Assembly (NCBI RefSeq): GCF_000286315.1 | Contig: NZ_ALJG01000349.1 | Coordinates: forward strand, 1 to 35,679 | Length of the DNA: 35,679 bases | Direction: 5' to 3' | From: Paenisporosarcina sp. TG20 | GTDB taxonomy: Bacteria > Bacillota > Bacilli > Bacillales_A > Planococcaceae | Part shown: one piece after another, positions 24,882-33,331 of the stretch | How positions within the stretch are numbered: the stretch's first letter is position 1 | How the letters are laid out: each line of letters starts with the position of its first letter | Notes under the pieces: model-generated | What the model saw: the letters and a program-made list of their open reading frames with translations, nothing else | Told to the model about the DNA's origin: nothing | The model's database searches: none | Made by a program: the position numbers and the translations under genes

Positions 24882-25868
24882 TTAAGATTCGGAATTGCTA
24901 GACCAACCATCGTTCACATGTTGCTGTGCTTGTAGCTTAAGTTCTTGGTATTCTTCAATTTCTATTTCATGTTCTATAATTGAATTAGTAATGAATTCAC
25001 CTGACTCCGATAATTCTCCTGAAAAAGTTGCAAAAAAAGTAGCGTTACCAATTAAAGATAATTTAATATGGTTTTCATTGATTTCCACAGAACATTTTAC
25101 GAAACCGCCGGGATTATATACTGTTACTTCACCAAAAGGAACCAGTTTGATTGTTGCGGCTACTAAGGCTGATGCTGTCATAGCCGTACCACAGGCATTT
25201 GTAAAACCTACGCCACGTTCAAAAGTACGAACAAAAATACTTGATTCATCAACAGGATGAATAAAACTTACATTGACCCCATCCGGAAAATAATCATTTG
25301 CTACATTAAAAGATTTAGAAAGTTGTTCTTGATATTGAATGTTTTCAATATATTGTATAGGAACAATACCAATTAAATGCGGGTTTGGAACTGACACAGC
25401 AGTAAAGTGAATATCTACCGAAAATCTGGGTAAAACTTCATTTACTATTTGCTTGTGATTTTGATATATCATTGGCAATGTATCAAGGTCAAATGACACA
25501 GGTGATATTTCCACTTTGTACGTATCTATACTTTTAAAGATTGGTTTTACTTGTTCCACAGATAATACAGCTTTCATCGTCTCAATTGTTGCTGTTATTT
25601 TCCCTGCTTTTTGTAATACAAATCTTGCAACACATCTTAAGCCATTTCCACACATAGATGCTTCTGATCCATCTGCATTATAGACGCGCATTTTAGCATC
25701 AGCTATAGTGGACTGTGAAATAATTAATAATCCATCTGCCCCGTTTTCATTAGAGGGGTTGCACATCTTTTGTGCTGTTACAGGCCAATTGTATGTCATG
25801 TTTGGCAATTCTTCGTGTAGATAAAAAGTGTTGCCAGAACCGTGCACTTTATGGAAAATAATTGTCAT
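24882..25868 (-). CDS. dapF: Diaminopimelate epimerase DapF
   Basis: DapF interconverts LL- and meso-diaminopimelate, supplying lysine and the peptidoglycan cross-link residue. Its 328 residues include both catalytic cysteine motifs: ADGSEASMCGNGLRC in the first half and ERGVGFTNACGTAMTAS in the second. The second motif differs from the common GAGET.ACGTG form but keeps the Cys; I recall this variant from other Bacilli. After the fold ends (about residue 285) there is an acidic, Gln-rich tail (EYQELKLQAQQHVNDGW) of about 40 residues not present in B. subtilis DapF. I start at the ATG at 25868, after GGGAGGG, not at the in-frame ATG at 25883, which precedes that site. Confidence 0.93.
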   Translation of the reverse strand: MTIIFHKVHGSGNTFYLHEELPNMTYNWPVTAQKMCNPSNENGADGLLIISQSTIADAKMRVYNADGSEASMCGNGLRCVARFVLQKAGKITATIETMKAVLSVEQVKPIFKSIDTYKVEISPVSFDLDTLPMIYQNHKQIVNEVLPRFSVDIHFTAVSVPNPHLIGIVPIQYIENIQYQEQLSKSFNVANDYFPDGVNVSFIHPVDESSIFVRTFERGVGFTNACGTAMTASALVAATIKLVPFGEVTVYNPGGFVKCSVEINENHIKLSLIGNATFFATFSGELSESGEFITNSIIEHEIEIEEYQELKLQAQQHVNDGWSSNSES

Positions 25869-25897
25869 GATATTCCCTCCCAAAGTTCTATCTTTTC

Positions 25898-25926
25898 ATG
25901 ATAAATCTTATCCGAGAAGGTTACAA
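25898..25926 (-). promoter_or_regulatory. Candidate sigma-A promoter of dapF
   Basis: On the minus strand TTGTAA (25926-25921), 17 bp, TATCAT (25903-25898), 30 bases before the dapF start codon. Confidence 0.45.
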
Positions 25927-25952
25927 CTATTCGTTAAATTTCTACTGAAAAA

Positions 25953-25972
25953 TTTGTAACAAAGTTTACAAA
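25953..25972. promoter_or_regulatory. 20-bp dyad between divergent dapF and the GNAT leader
   Basis: TTTGTAA-caaagt-TTACAAA is a perfect seven-base inverted repeat, 27 bp upstream of the dapF -35 and 19 bp upstream of the candidate -35 of the GNAT leader. It is placed to act on either gene. AT-rich dyads do occur by chance. Confidence 0.35.
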
Positions 25973-25990
25973 AAATCCATGATTTTTCTC

Positions 25991-26019
25991 TTTGCTTTTT
26001 GAAGAAAAATTAGTATAGT
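25991..26019 (+). promoter_or_regulatory. Candidate promoter for the structured GNAT leader
   Basis: TTTGCT (25991-25996), 17 bp, TATAGT (26014-26019). The -35 is poor. Transcription would start near 26026, giving a leader of about 190 bases that contains the whole structured region. Confidence 0.35.
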
Positions 26020-26043
26020 ATTAAAGTAATTATTTTCTTAAAA

Positions 26044-26200
26044 ACGATTTATTTATTATAAATCGTGAGGGAAGGCAAATGGTGCGCCACCAGCATATGT
26101 CTGGTTCTAGTGGGTTCGATTCCCACCCTGAAATTTTTTGTGTAATACAAAATGAAAAATTTCGAGGGGCTAGATCCAGACTTCTGTCTTAATCTGCCCC
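26044..26200 (+). ncRNA. Structured leader RNA with a tRNA-like module, before the GNAT gene
   Basis: Four consecutive folds fill the leader. P1: ACGATTTA/TAAATCGT (26044-26066). P2, tRNA-like (26067-26129): GGG/CCT base, two linker As, D-arm-like GGC-AAATGGTGC-GCC, anticodon-arm-like ACCAG-CATATGT-CTGGT with a seven-base loop, four-base variable region, and a canonical T-arm GTGGG-TTCGATT-CCCAC. P3: GAAATTTTT/AAAAATTTC (26130-26163). P4: GGGGC-AGAT-AGAC with GTCT-ATCT-GCCCC (26166-26200). The ribosome site CGGAGG starts five bases after P4. No hairpin is followed by a T run, so control of translation or stability is likelier than attenuation. I recognise no known riboswitch or T-box consensus. 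A cis-regulatory or processed RNA is inference. Confidence 0.6.
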
Positions 26201-26218
26201 GATACGGAGGCGTTTATA

Positions 26219-26773
26219 ATGATAAAAAGACGAGAATTGCACGAGTGTGAACATTTATTCGAGTACTTATCTCACCCATCTGTCTTCCCTTTCGTTCGTC
26301 AAAAAGCAAATTCAGCTGAAGAATTCCTATTTATGACGAAACAATTAATGGAAGAAGAAGAACGTGGAGAAGTAATTTCACGGACTATTACCGATGATTA
26401 TGGTATGCCAATAGGAACAATAAATTTATATGATATCCAAGATCAAGCAGGTTTCCTTGGAACTTGGATTGGTCAGCCATTTCAAGGTAAAGGCTATAAT
26501 CAAAAAGCAAAAGATTTATTTTTAGAAGAACTGTTTTTTAAATATAATATCAACACAGTCTTTGTGCGAATTAAGAAACACAATGAAAAGTCTATTCGTG
26601 CTATAAATAAACTTGCTTATACGGTTAATGCAAAAGAGTCCCACCCTAATTTATTTGAAGAAATCAATGTTGCTGATCATCAATATGAGCTTTATCAAAT
26701 TCCGAAAGACTTGTTTTACATGGCTACTGCTTCTTCTAGATTTGATAATATGGATGAAGAACAAGCGATGTAA
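26219..26773 (+). CDS. GNAT family N-acetyltransferase (RimJ/RimL-like)
   Basis: A 184-residue acetyltransferase that would move an acetyl group from acetyl-CoA to an amine. The core fold is visible: beta-4 GTINLYDIQDQAGFLGTWIG, then the pyrophosphate-binding QPFQGKGYNQKAKDLFLEELF (Q/RxxGxG/A type), then VFVRIKKHNEKSIRAINKLAY, typical of RimJ/RimL-type enzymes. A short acidic tail ends the protein. I recall near-identical-length proteins in other Bacillales; the substrate is unknown. The ATG follows ACGGAGGCG. It is monocistronic, with a long structured leader, and ends at a bidirectional terminator shared with murG. A toxin role is not supported: no antitoxin gene is adjacent. Confidence 0.88.
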   Translation: MIKRRELHECEHLFEYLSHPSVFPFVRQKANSAEEFLFMTKQLMEEEERGEVISRTITDDYGMPIGTINLYDIQDQAGFLGTWIGQPFQGKGYNQKAKDLFLEELFFKYNINTVFVRIKKHNEKSIRAINKLAYTVNAKESHPNLFEEINVADHQYELYQIPKDLFYMATASSRFDNMDEEQAM

Positions 26774-26838
26774 TTAGCTGACCTGTTATGCAATTAGAAA
26801 GAAATTCTACAAAACAAAGTAAATTAATATTGTAATAA

Positions 26839-26879
26839 AAATACCGCCCACACAAGTATATGTGTAGGCGGTATTTTTC
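26839..26879. terminator. Bidirectional terminator between the GNAT gene and murG
   Basis: AAAATACCGCC paired with GGCGGTATTTT around a CACA/TGTG inner helix (26839-26877), with T runs on both strands. It serves both convergent genes. Confidence 0.92.
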
Positions 26880-27954
26880 ATTTTGCATAAGAAATAATAA
26901 GTCTTACCATTTCATTTGGAGTTTTAGGGTATTCTGAGCTTTCCATCAAAAGACGCATTTTATCTGCATCAGCGTTTAAATCTTTTAAACACATCAAAAA
27001 TGAATCTGGGGTTACCTCTTCTTCTTCAATTACAGAAGCCCATCCTTGTGTTTGAAAAATACGAGCATTAAGTAATTGATCTCCCCGACTTTTTTGTATT
27101 GATAAAGGAATTAATAACATCGGCTTGCGTAAAGCTAAGAATTCAAATATTGAATTCGAACCAGCTCTTGAAACAACCACATCTGCTGCATGAATTAAAT
27201 GAGGTAATTCCTTTGTAACATAGTCATATTGTTTATATCCTGATACATTATGTAATGACTCTTTGACTTTTCCCTTCCCACATAAATGAATGACGTCATA
27301 CATGTTAAGAATTTGTGTGAGATTACTACGAATTGCCTCATTAACTACTTCTGAGCCTTGACTTCCGCCCATGATAAGTAAAACTGGTTTAAATCCAACG
27401 AAGCCACACATCCTAAGCCCTACATCTTTTTTACCTTGAAATAGTTCTGAACGAATAATAGATCCGGAACAACTAGACTTTTTTGAAGGTAGATGTTGTA
27501 AGGTCTCTTTAAAGACAGTAAATATGTGATGAGCAAATGTCATTGCAATCTTATTCGCTAGACCTGGAGTAACATCTGATTCGTGAATTACGACTGGAAC
27601 ATTGGCTAATTTACCAGCCATCGCAACAGGAACTGAGACAAATCCTCCTTTTGAAAAGATAACAACCGGCTTTACTTTTCTAACAATTAATAAAGCCTCT
27701 ATTAACCCTTTTCCAACTTTAAATGGATCAGTAAAGTTTTTGAAAGAAGCGTATCGTCTTAATTTCCCACTTGAAATACCATGATATTTAATATCCGGAA
27801 AGGCATCACGAATTAGTTCTAATTCAATACCATCTTTTGATCCAATATAATGAATTTGGAAGCCTTGCTCTTTTAATGTCGGAATTATTGCTTGGTTAAG
27901 TGAAACATGTCCTGCAGTTCCTCCGCCTGTTAATACAATTACTTTTTTATTCAT
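26878..27954 (-). CDS. murG: MurG-type UDP-GlcNAc:lipid I N-acetylglucosaminyltransferase
   Basis: MurG adds GlcNAc to lipid I to make lipid II on the inner face of the membrane. The 358 residues show the GT-B fold: N-terminal glycine loop LTGGGTAGHVSLN, IHESDVTPGLANK, the second glycine loop LLIMGGSQGSEVVNEAIR, and the UDP-GlcNAc site VVSRAGSNSIFEFLALRKPMLLIPL followed by RGDQLLNA. It lies outside any division/cell-wall gene cluster, so it may be an additional MurG; several Bacilli carry more than one. The ATG at 27954, after TAGGAG, is preferred over an upstream in-frame ATG at 27981. No co-transcribed partner. Confidence 0.9.
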   Translation of the reverse strand: MNKKVIVLTGGGTAGHVSLNQAIIPTLKEQGFQIHYIGSKDGIELELIRDAFPDIKYHGISSGKLRRYASFKNFTDPFKVGKGLIEALLIVRKVKPVVIFSKGGFVSVPVAMAGKLANVPVVIHESDVTPGLANKIAMTFAHHIFTVFKETLQHLPSKKSSCSGSIIRSELFQGKKDVGLRMCGFVGFKPVLLIMGGSQGSEVVNEAIRSNLTQILNMYDVIHLCGKGKVKESLHNVSGYKQYDYVTKELPHLIHAADVVVSRAGSNSIFEFLALRKPMLLIPLSIQKSRGDQLLNARIFQTQGWASVIEEEEVTPDSFLMCLKDLNADADKMRLLMESSEYPKTPNEMVRLIISYAK

Positions 27955-28154
27955 GTTTAAATCTCCTATCTTTAATACCATTCACTTAAATTTACAATAC
28001 AATTGGTTTGCGATTTGATCCTGTACATAATATACACTATTTGAAACCTTAATATGAACGATATACTTGAAATTCAATTGATTACCATTTTAGTTTTGGA
28101 TGTGCAGGTAAGAAAAAATCAAATTAATCACGCAACTTTTAGTTAATGCATATA

Positions 28155-28163
28155 TGATACAAT
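28155..28163 (+). promoter_or_regulatory. Extended -10 promoter of the MATE gene
   Basis: TGATACAAT has the TG extension and a good -10, 35 bases before the start codon. No convincing -35 is seen. Confidence 0.35.
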
Positions 28164-28197
28164 AGATATGAATTTGAAGAAAATAGGGTGATTTCAC

Positions 28198-29553
28198 ATG
28201 TATGAAACAATACATCTCAAAGATAAATGGTTGCTAATGTTTAAAATTGTATCACCTATTTTAATTACACAAGTAGCATTATATTTAATTACATTCTTTG
28301 ATATTTTAATGTCCAGTAGATACGGAAGTAAAGACTTAGCTGGAGTAGCAATTGGTTCTTCATTATGGATACCAATTTATACAGGACTAGCGGGTATACT
28401 TATTGCTGTTACTCCAATTGTTGCTCAATTAATAGGAGCTAAAAGAAAAGATGAAGTCAGACTAGTAGTGCAACAAGGTTTATTTTTATCTTTAGCATTA
28501 TCTATTGTTATTACAATTGCTATATTCTTTGCGATTGACCCTATTTTACAAATGATGACGTTAGAAAATAGAGTTGAAAACATTGCCAAATCATATTTAA
28601 TTGCAATGACTATCGGAATTATCCCATTATTTGCTTACACGGTATTACGATCTTACATGGACGCATTAGGTCAAACGCGGGTTACAATGATTATAACATT
28701 GCTTTCTGCACCTATAAATGTGTGTTTAAACTATTTGCTTATTTTCGGAAAGCTAGGATTTCCAGAACTAGGTGGAGCTGGTGCTGGTTATGCTTCAGCA
28801 ATTACATATTGGTTAATATTACTAATCACTGTTTTTATAGCACATAGACATAAACCATTTCAACAATATGAACTATTTAAAAATTGGACACGAGTAAATT
28901 TTTCTAGGTGGCGTGATATTAGCTTAATTGGAATCCCTATTGGTTTATCTATCTTTGCTGAAACAAGTATTTTTTCTGCAGTCACTCTAATGATGAGTAC
29001 TTATAGTACTGCTGTTATTTCCGCTCATCAAATCGCTTTAAATTTCACTTCATTACTTTACATGGTGCCGTTAAGTATTTCATTTGGGGCAACAGTTTTA
29101 GTAGGGTATGAAGTTGGAGCAAAACGCTTTAAAGATGCACGAACATACAGTTGGCTAAGTGTCAGTACTGCAGTTTTATTTAGCTTATTTTCTGCATGTA
29201 TTTTATTCTTTTTCAGAGAACAAATTGCAGGAATTTATACGACAGATGAAACGGTTATTCAGTTAACAATTCAATTCTTTTTATACGCTGCACTTTTCCA
29301 ATTGTCAGATGCCATCCAAGCTCCAGTTCAAGGTTCTCTACGTGGCTATAAAGATGTTAATGTTACGTTTATTATGGCTATTATATCTTATTGGATCATT
29401 GGTTTACCGGTTGGTTACCTTCTATCGAAGTATACTGAATTCGGTCCATTTGGATACTGGATTGGGTTAATAGTTGGCTTGACTGCAGGCGCCATTACAT
29501 TATCATACCGACTCATTCTTATACAGCGAAAAAAACAAGGCATAGTCCATTAA
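28198..29553 (+). CDS. MATE family multidrug efflux transporter
   Basis: A 451-residue membrane protein with about 12 hydrophobic segments in two homologous halves. Typical MATE sequence includes PILITQVALYLITFFDILMSSRYGSKDLAGVAIGSSLW in helix 1-2, TPIVAQLIGAKRKDEVR in the first loop, the helix-7 region IGIPIGLSIFAETSIFSAVTLMMS, and the matching LVGYEVGAKRFKDAR in the second half. Such proteins export cationic drugs or metabolites in exchange for Na+ or H+; this is the NorM-like branch, with unknown substrate. The ATG follows TAGGGTGA. Its stop lies in the loop of the terminator shared with convergent glgA. Confidence 0.93.
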   Translation: MYETIHLKDKWLLMFKIVSPILITQVALYLITFFDILMSSRYGSKDLAGVAIGSSLWIPIYTGLAGILIAVTPIVAQLIGAKRKDEVRLVVQQGLFLSLALSIVITIAIFFAIDPILQMMTLENRVENIAKSYLIAMTIGIIPLFAYTVLRSYMDALGQTRVTMIITLLSAPINVCLNYLLIFGKLGFPELGGAGAGYASAITYWLILLITVFIAHRHKPFQQYELFKNWTRVNFSRWRDISLIGIPIGLSIFAETSIFSAVTLMMSTYSTAVISAHQIALNFTSLLYMVPLSISFGATVLVGYEVGAKRFKDARTYSWLSVSTAVLFSLFSACILFFFREQIAGIYTTDETVIQLTIQFFLYAALFQLSDAIQAPVQGSLRGYKDVNVTFIMAIISYWIIGLPVGYLLSKYTEFGPFGYWIGLIVGLTAGAITLSYRLILIQRKKQGIVH

Positions 29554-29570
29554 GGACTGTGTCTTGTTTT
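29531..29570. terminator. Bidirectional terminator with the MATE stop codon in the loop
   Basis: AAAACAAGGCATAGTCC (29532-29548) pairs with GGACTGTGTCTTGTTTT (29554-29570), two G-U pairs, five-base loop ATTAA carrying the stop. The T-rich right arm suits the plus strand; the A-rich left arm suits glgA on the minus strand. Confidence 0.85.
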
Positions 29571-29585
29571 AGTTTGAAGCATATC

Positions 29586-31034
29586 TTACTTTACAGCCAA
29601 ATCTTCTCTCACATCTAATAATAGTTCTTTGTATATTTCAAGATATTGTTCTGAAGATGAAGACCAACTAAAATCAAGTTTCATAGCGCGCTCAACTATA
29701 GTACTCCACTTGCTAGGCTGAGAGCGATAAAGTTTGACTGCTCGCTCAATTGTATACATTAAATCGTGGGCATTATAATTTTCAAAACTAAAACCATTTC
29801 CTTCGTCTGTAATTTCATTATAAGAAATTACAGTATCTTTCAGACCGCCTGTCTCACGAACTAGCGGCAGTGTTCCATAGCGAAGTGCAAGCAACTGTCC
29901 AATACCACATGGTTCAAATTTGGATGGCATTAGGAAAAGGTCGGACCCTGCATAAATTTTACGAGCCATTGCTTCATCAAAGTAAAGGTTAGCTGACACT
30001 TTATCGGGATAATAATCGGCAAAATATCTGAATGAATCTTCATATTGCTGATCCCCTGTGCCTAATAAAATAAACTGGACATTCAAACCAATTATTTCGT
30101 GGAATACATGTTGAATTAAATCAATTCCTTTTTGATCAACAAGTCTAGTCACCATCGCAATTATTGGTATATCAACGTTTACAGGTAGCCCCAGAGATTC
30201 CTGTAGATTCTTTTTATTTCCAGCCTTCCCTTTATGACTATCGTATTGTAGAAAAATAAGCTCATCATTTTTAGGGTCATAGGACTTATTGTCAATTCCA
30301 TTTACAATGCCATGAACGCCCTTCTTTCGTAAAAATCCATCAAGGTTTTCCCCATAATATGATGTTTGTATTTCAGAGGCATAAGTGGCACTTACAGTTG
30401 TGATACGATCAGCAAAAGCTAGTCCACCTTTGAGATAACTAACATTGCCAAAAAATTCTAAACCGTCTATGCGAAAATATTGCTCACTTAAATCAAGTAA
30501 TTCAGAAAGGACAGACTTTGGAAACACACCTTGGTAGCGTAAATTATGAATCGTAAACACCGTTTTAATACTTTGATAATATGGATTATCTTTATAATGA
30601 GCCTTTAATAGAACAGGAATAAGTCCTGTTTGCCAATCATGACAATGAATGATATCAGGCTTATCCTCTAAGTATGGCAAAGCCTCTAATACAGCTCTTG
30701 TAAAAAAAGCAAATCGTTCTCCATCATCACCAAAACCGTAGCTACCATGTCTTTTAAAGTAATATTCGTTATCGAGAAAATATACGGATATTCCCTCATA
30801 TTCAAACTTCTCAATTCCGCAAAACTGATTTCTCCAGCCTAAAGGTACTTCAATACTTTTGATCCATTCCATTTTTTCCTGATAATAGATAGGGAGATCA
30901 CCATATTTCGGTATGATCACGCTTACGTTTACTTCCTTTTCTAGTAAAGATTGAGGCAAGGCACCAATAACGTCTCCTAGCCCCCCTGTTTTTATGAAAG
31001 GGGCGCATTCTGAGGCTGCAAATAAGATATTCAT
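29586..31034 (-). CDS. glgA: Glycogen synthase GlgA
   Basis: GlgA extends alpha-1,4-glucan from ADP-glucose. The 482 residues match the bacterial enzyme (GT5): N-terminal ASECAPFIKTGGLGDVIGALP with the KTGGL ADP-glucose site, HCHDWQTGLIPVLL, TIHNLRYQGVFPKS, and the C-terminal FLMPSKFEPCGIGQLLALRYGTLPLVRETGGLKDTV with the E-X7-E catalytic region. The ATG follows TGGAGGG, 15 bases after glgD. It is the last gene of the operon and is followed by the terminator shared with the MATE gene; no glgP follows. Confidence 0.96.
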   Translation of the reverse strand: MNILFAASECAPFIKTGGLGDVIGALPQSLLEKEVNVSVIIPKYGDLPIYYQEKMEWIKSIEVPLGWRNQFCGIEKFEYEGISVYFLDNEYYFKRHGSYGFGDDGERFAFFTRAVLEALPYLEDKPDIIHCHDWQTGLIPVLLKAHYKDNPYYQSIKTVFTIHNLRYQGVFPKSVLSELLDLSEQYFRIDGLEFFGNVSYLKGGLAFADRITTVSATYASEIQTSYYGENLDGFLRKKGVHGIVNGIDNKSYDPKNDELIFLQYDSHKGKAGNKKNLQESLGLPVNVDIPIIAMVTRLVDQKGIDLIQHVFHEIIGLNVQFILLGTGDQQYEDSFRYFADYYPDKVSANLYFDEAMARKIYAGSDLFLMPSKFEPCGIGQLLALRYGTLPLVRETGGLKDTVISYNEITDEGNGFSFENYNAHDLMYTIERAVKLYRSQPSKWSTIVERAMKLDFSWSSSSEQYLEIYKELLLDVREDLAVK

Positions 31035-31049
31035 GTTAGTGTCCCTCCA

Positions 31050-32156
31050 TTAAAATACTACTGTTTTTTTAATCACAGTCGGATGATTCTTGGCTGTGAT
31101 AGTCTGTCCTTTTGTAATGGTTACTTGCTTATCGGTAATAATATTTTCAACTGTTGCGCCTTCATTTACTTCACTTTTTTGCATGAGAATACTGTTTTTG
31201 ACAACAGCACCTTTTCTAACCTTTACACCACGGAAAATGATACTATTTTCAACTGTTCCTTCAATTATACAACCATTTGCAATTAGCGAATTTGACACCT
31301 TAGATGAGATAGAAAATTTGGCGGGTGCCTCATGCTTAATTTTTGTAAAGACTTCCCATGAATCATAAAAATAGGAGCGTAGAATTTCTGGGTTAAGAAA
31401 CTCCATATTACTCTTATGGTATGTTTCAAGTGAATGGATGAATGGCATATGTCCTTCGAACTTGTACCCTTGTACCTGGAGTTTTCCTAAATTTGCTTTT
31501 ACAACATCTTTCAAAAAATCAAATTCCTCATTCTCTATACAGTTCTTGATTAATTCGATTAATAGCTGCTTTTTAATCACATATGTTTCCAAGCACACAT
31601 GACTGCCTTGTCCTGGAGATGTGTATAGCTCAATATCAATGACTTCCCCACTTTGATTAAGCAAACATTTGTGATAAAGAGGCTTGTTCACTGGTTTCCC
31701 ATCAAAATCCTTAAAAAGGACTGTTATATCTGCCCCTTTGCTTTCATGTTGTTTTATTACTTCGTTAAAATCTATTTTGCAAATATGATGACCTGGAGCA
31801 ATAATTACCGTGTCGGCATTAGCACGCTGAAAAAATTCGATATGATCATAGAATTGCTGTAAATCTCCTTTAATCTTTCTATCAGGATTTATAGGAGGTA
31901 GTATAAATAATCCTTGTGATCTATGATCAAGATCCCATTCCTTCCCCGAACCAAGATGATCCATAACAGATCGATATTTGTCCTTAGTAAATACCGCTAC
32001 CTTACTTACAGAAACGTTCATTAAGTTTGACATTGTGAAGTCAATCATTCGATAACGTCCTCCAAATGGTACGGAAGCAAGACAACGATGATGGGTCAAC
32101 TCTTTTAAAATTGGTTGTTCATTGACGAGATTAATAACTCCTAAAACATTTCTCAC
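31050..32156 (-). CDS. glgD: GlgD, GlgC-like subunit of ADP-glucose pyrophosphorylase
   Basis: This 368-residue paralogue of GlgC lacks the N-terminal GGxGxRL nucleotide loop: it starts MRNVLGVINLVNEQPILKEL, then keeps ASVPFGGRYRMIDFTMSN. A left-handed beta-helix of hexapeptide repeats (about 275-350: NSLIANGCIIEGTVENSIIFRGVKVRKGAVVKNSIL) ends it. In Bacillus and Geobacillus GlgD raises the activity of GlgC in a hetero-oligomer. The start is a GTG (32156) seven bases after GGAGGG. It lies 26 bases after glgC. Confidence 0.94.
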   Translation of the reverse strand: MRNVLGVINLVNEQPILKELTHHRCLASVPFGGRYRMIDFTMSNLMNVSVSKVAVFTKDKYRSVMDHLGSGKEWDLDHRSQGLFILPPINPDRKIKGDLQQFYDHIEFFQRANADTVIIAPGHHICKIDFNEVIKQHESKGADITVLFKDFDGKPVNKPLYHKCLLNQSGEVIDIELYTSPGQGSHVCLETYVIKKQLLIELIKNCIENEEFDFLKDVVKANLGKLQVQGYKFEGHMPFIHSLETYHKSNMEFLNPEILRSYFYDSWEVFTKIKHEAPAKFSISSKVSNSLIANGCIIEGTVENSIIFRGVKVRKGAVVKNSILMQKSEVNEGATVENIITDKQVTITKGQTITAKNHPTVIKKTVVF

Positions 32157-32182
32157 TAAGCTTCCCTCCTCTTATTAAAGAT

Positions 32183-33331
32183 TTAAAGCTCTGCATACAT
32201 TGGAGAAATTCGCTGATTTTCACCAATTAAGGTAAGCCCTTGATTTTCATCACATATGACGGCGTTATCTTCTATGATTGATCCACTACCGACTATTACC
32301 TTTTCTAAAGTTACATTATTGCCGATTTTGACGTTTGGCATAATGACGGAATCCTTAATTTTCGAACCGAACCCAACTTGAACATTATAGGAAAGAACAG
32401 AATGCTCAACCTTGCCAAATACCAAACATCCTTCATTGATTAAGGATTGTACAACTTCTGCTTCTTGTGAGATATATTGTGGAGGATGGTTTGCATTACC
32501 TGCGTATATCTGCCAATCAGGGTCTCCAAGCTCTAATACTGATGGTTCTTCCAATAAATCCATGTGAGCTTCCCAGAGGCTTTCAACCGTACCAACGTCC
32601 TTCCAGTAGTCAGTAAATCGATACCCTTGCAGATGTACACCTTTACAAAGCATCTTTGGAATTATGTCCTTACCAAAGTCATTAGTCGAAGCACTATCAT
32701 TTGCATCTTCAGTTAAATACTTTTTGAGAAGTTTCCAATTGAAAAGATAAACACCCATTGAAGCTAGGTTACTTTTTGGATGTTCTGGTTTTTCATCAAA
32801 CTCAATAATTCGATCAGTATCGTCAGTATTCATAATGCCGAAGCGGCTGGCCTCATTCCAGGGAACTTCAATAACAGCAATCGTGACTTGTGCACCTGTC
32901 TCTACATGATTTTTAAGCATCTTGTTATAATCCATTTTGTAAATATGATCCCCTGAAATAACAAGTACATTTTCCGGGTCATAAGTATCGATAAAATGGA
33001 AATTTTGATATACTGCATTCGCTGTTCCTTTGTACCATTCACCACCATCTTTATCCTTATAAGGTGGAAGTAGTGCAACCCCGCCATGATTACGGTCTAA
33101 ATCCCAAGGGCGTCCGTTACCGATATATGAATTTAAAATATGAGGTTGATATTGAGTCAGTACACCCACCGTATCAATTCCTGAATGGGTGCAATTGCTC
33201 AACGTAAGATCAATAATTCGGTATTTCCCTCCAAATGGAACTGCGGGTTTGGCTAAATCACTAGTCAATTCGCCAAGTCTAGAACCTTGACCTCCAGCTA
33301 ATAGCATAGCAACCCATTTTTTAGATGACAT
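32183..33331 (-). CDS. glgC: Glucose-1-phosphate adenylyltransferase GlgC
   Basis: GlgC makes ADP-glucose from ATP and glucose-1-phosphate, the committed step of glycogen synthesis. The 382 residues include [34 protein letters not shown] (nucleotide loop), [24 protein letters not shown] (metal site), [11 protein letters not shown] (glucose-1-phosphate site), DYWKDVGT, and a C-terminal beta-helix. I start at the ATG at 33331, after GGGGAG; the frame is open upstream inside glgB. It overlaps the 3' end of glgB by 11 bases, so translation is likely coupled. Confidence 0.96.
   Translation of the reverse strand: MSSKKWVAMLLAGGQGSRLGELTSDLAKPAVPFGGKYRIIDLTLSNCTHSGIDTVGVLTQYQPHILNSYIGNGRPWDLDRNHGGVALLPPYKDKDGGEWYKGTANAVYQNFHFIDTYDPENVLVISGDHIYKMDYNKMLKNHVETGAQVTIAVIEVPWNEASRFGIMNTDDTDRIIEFDEKPEHPKSNLASMGVYLFNWKLLKKYLTEDANDSASTNDFGKDIIPKMLCKGVHLQGYRFTDYWKDVGTVESLWEAHMDLLEEPSVLELGDPDWQIYAGNANHPPQYISQEAEVVQSLINEGCLVFGKVEHSVLSYNVQVGFGSKIKDSVIMPNVKIGNNVTLEKVIVGSGSIIEDNAVICDENQGLTLIGENQRISPMYAEL

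Noticed and set aside
26065-26133. Functional tRNA gene
   Set aside because: T-arm and D-like arm are good, but the acceptor stem breaks after three pairs, position 33 is A and the D stem has three pairs. Treated as tRNA-like only.
26020-26218. T-box leader
   Set aside because: There is no AGGGTGGNACCGCG T-box sequence, no terminator/antiterminator pair, and the downstream gene is not an amino-acid gene.
26219-26773. GNAT toxin acting on charged tRNA (TacT/AtaT type)
   Set aside because: It was tempting because of the tRNA-like leader, but the sequence resembles RimJ/RimL enzymes and no antitoxin gene is adjacent.
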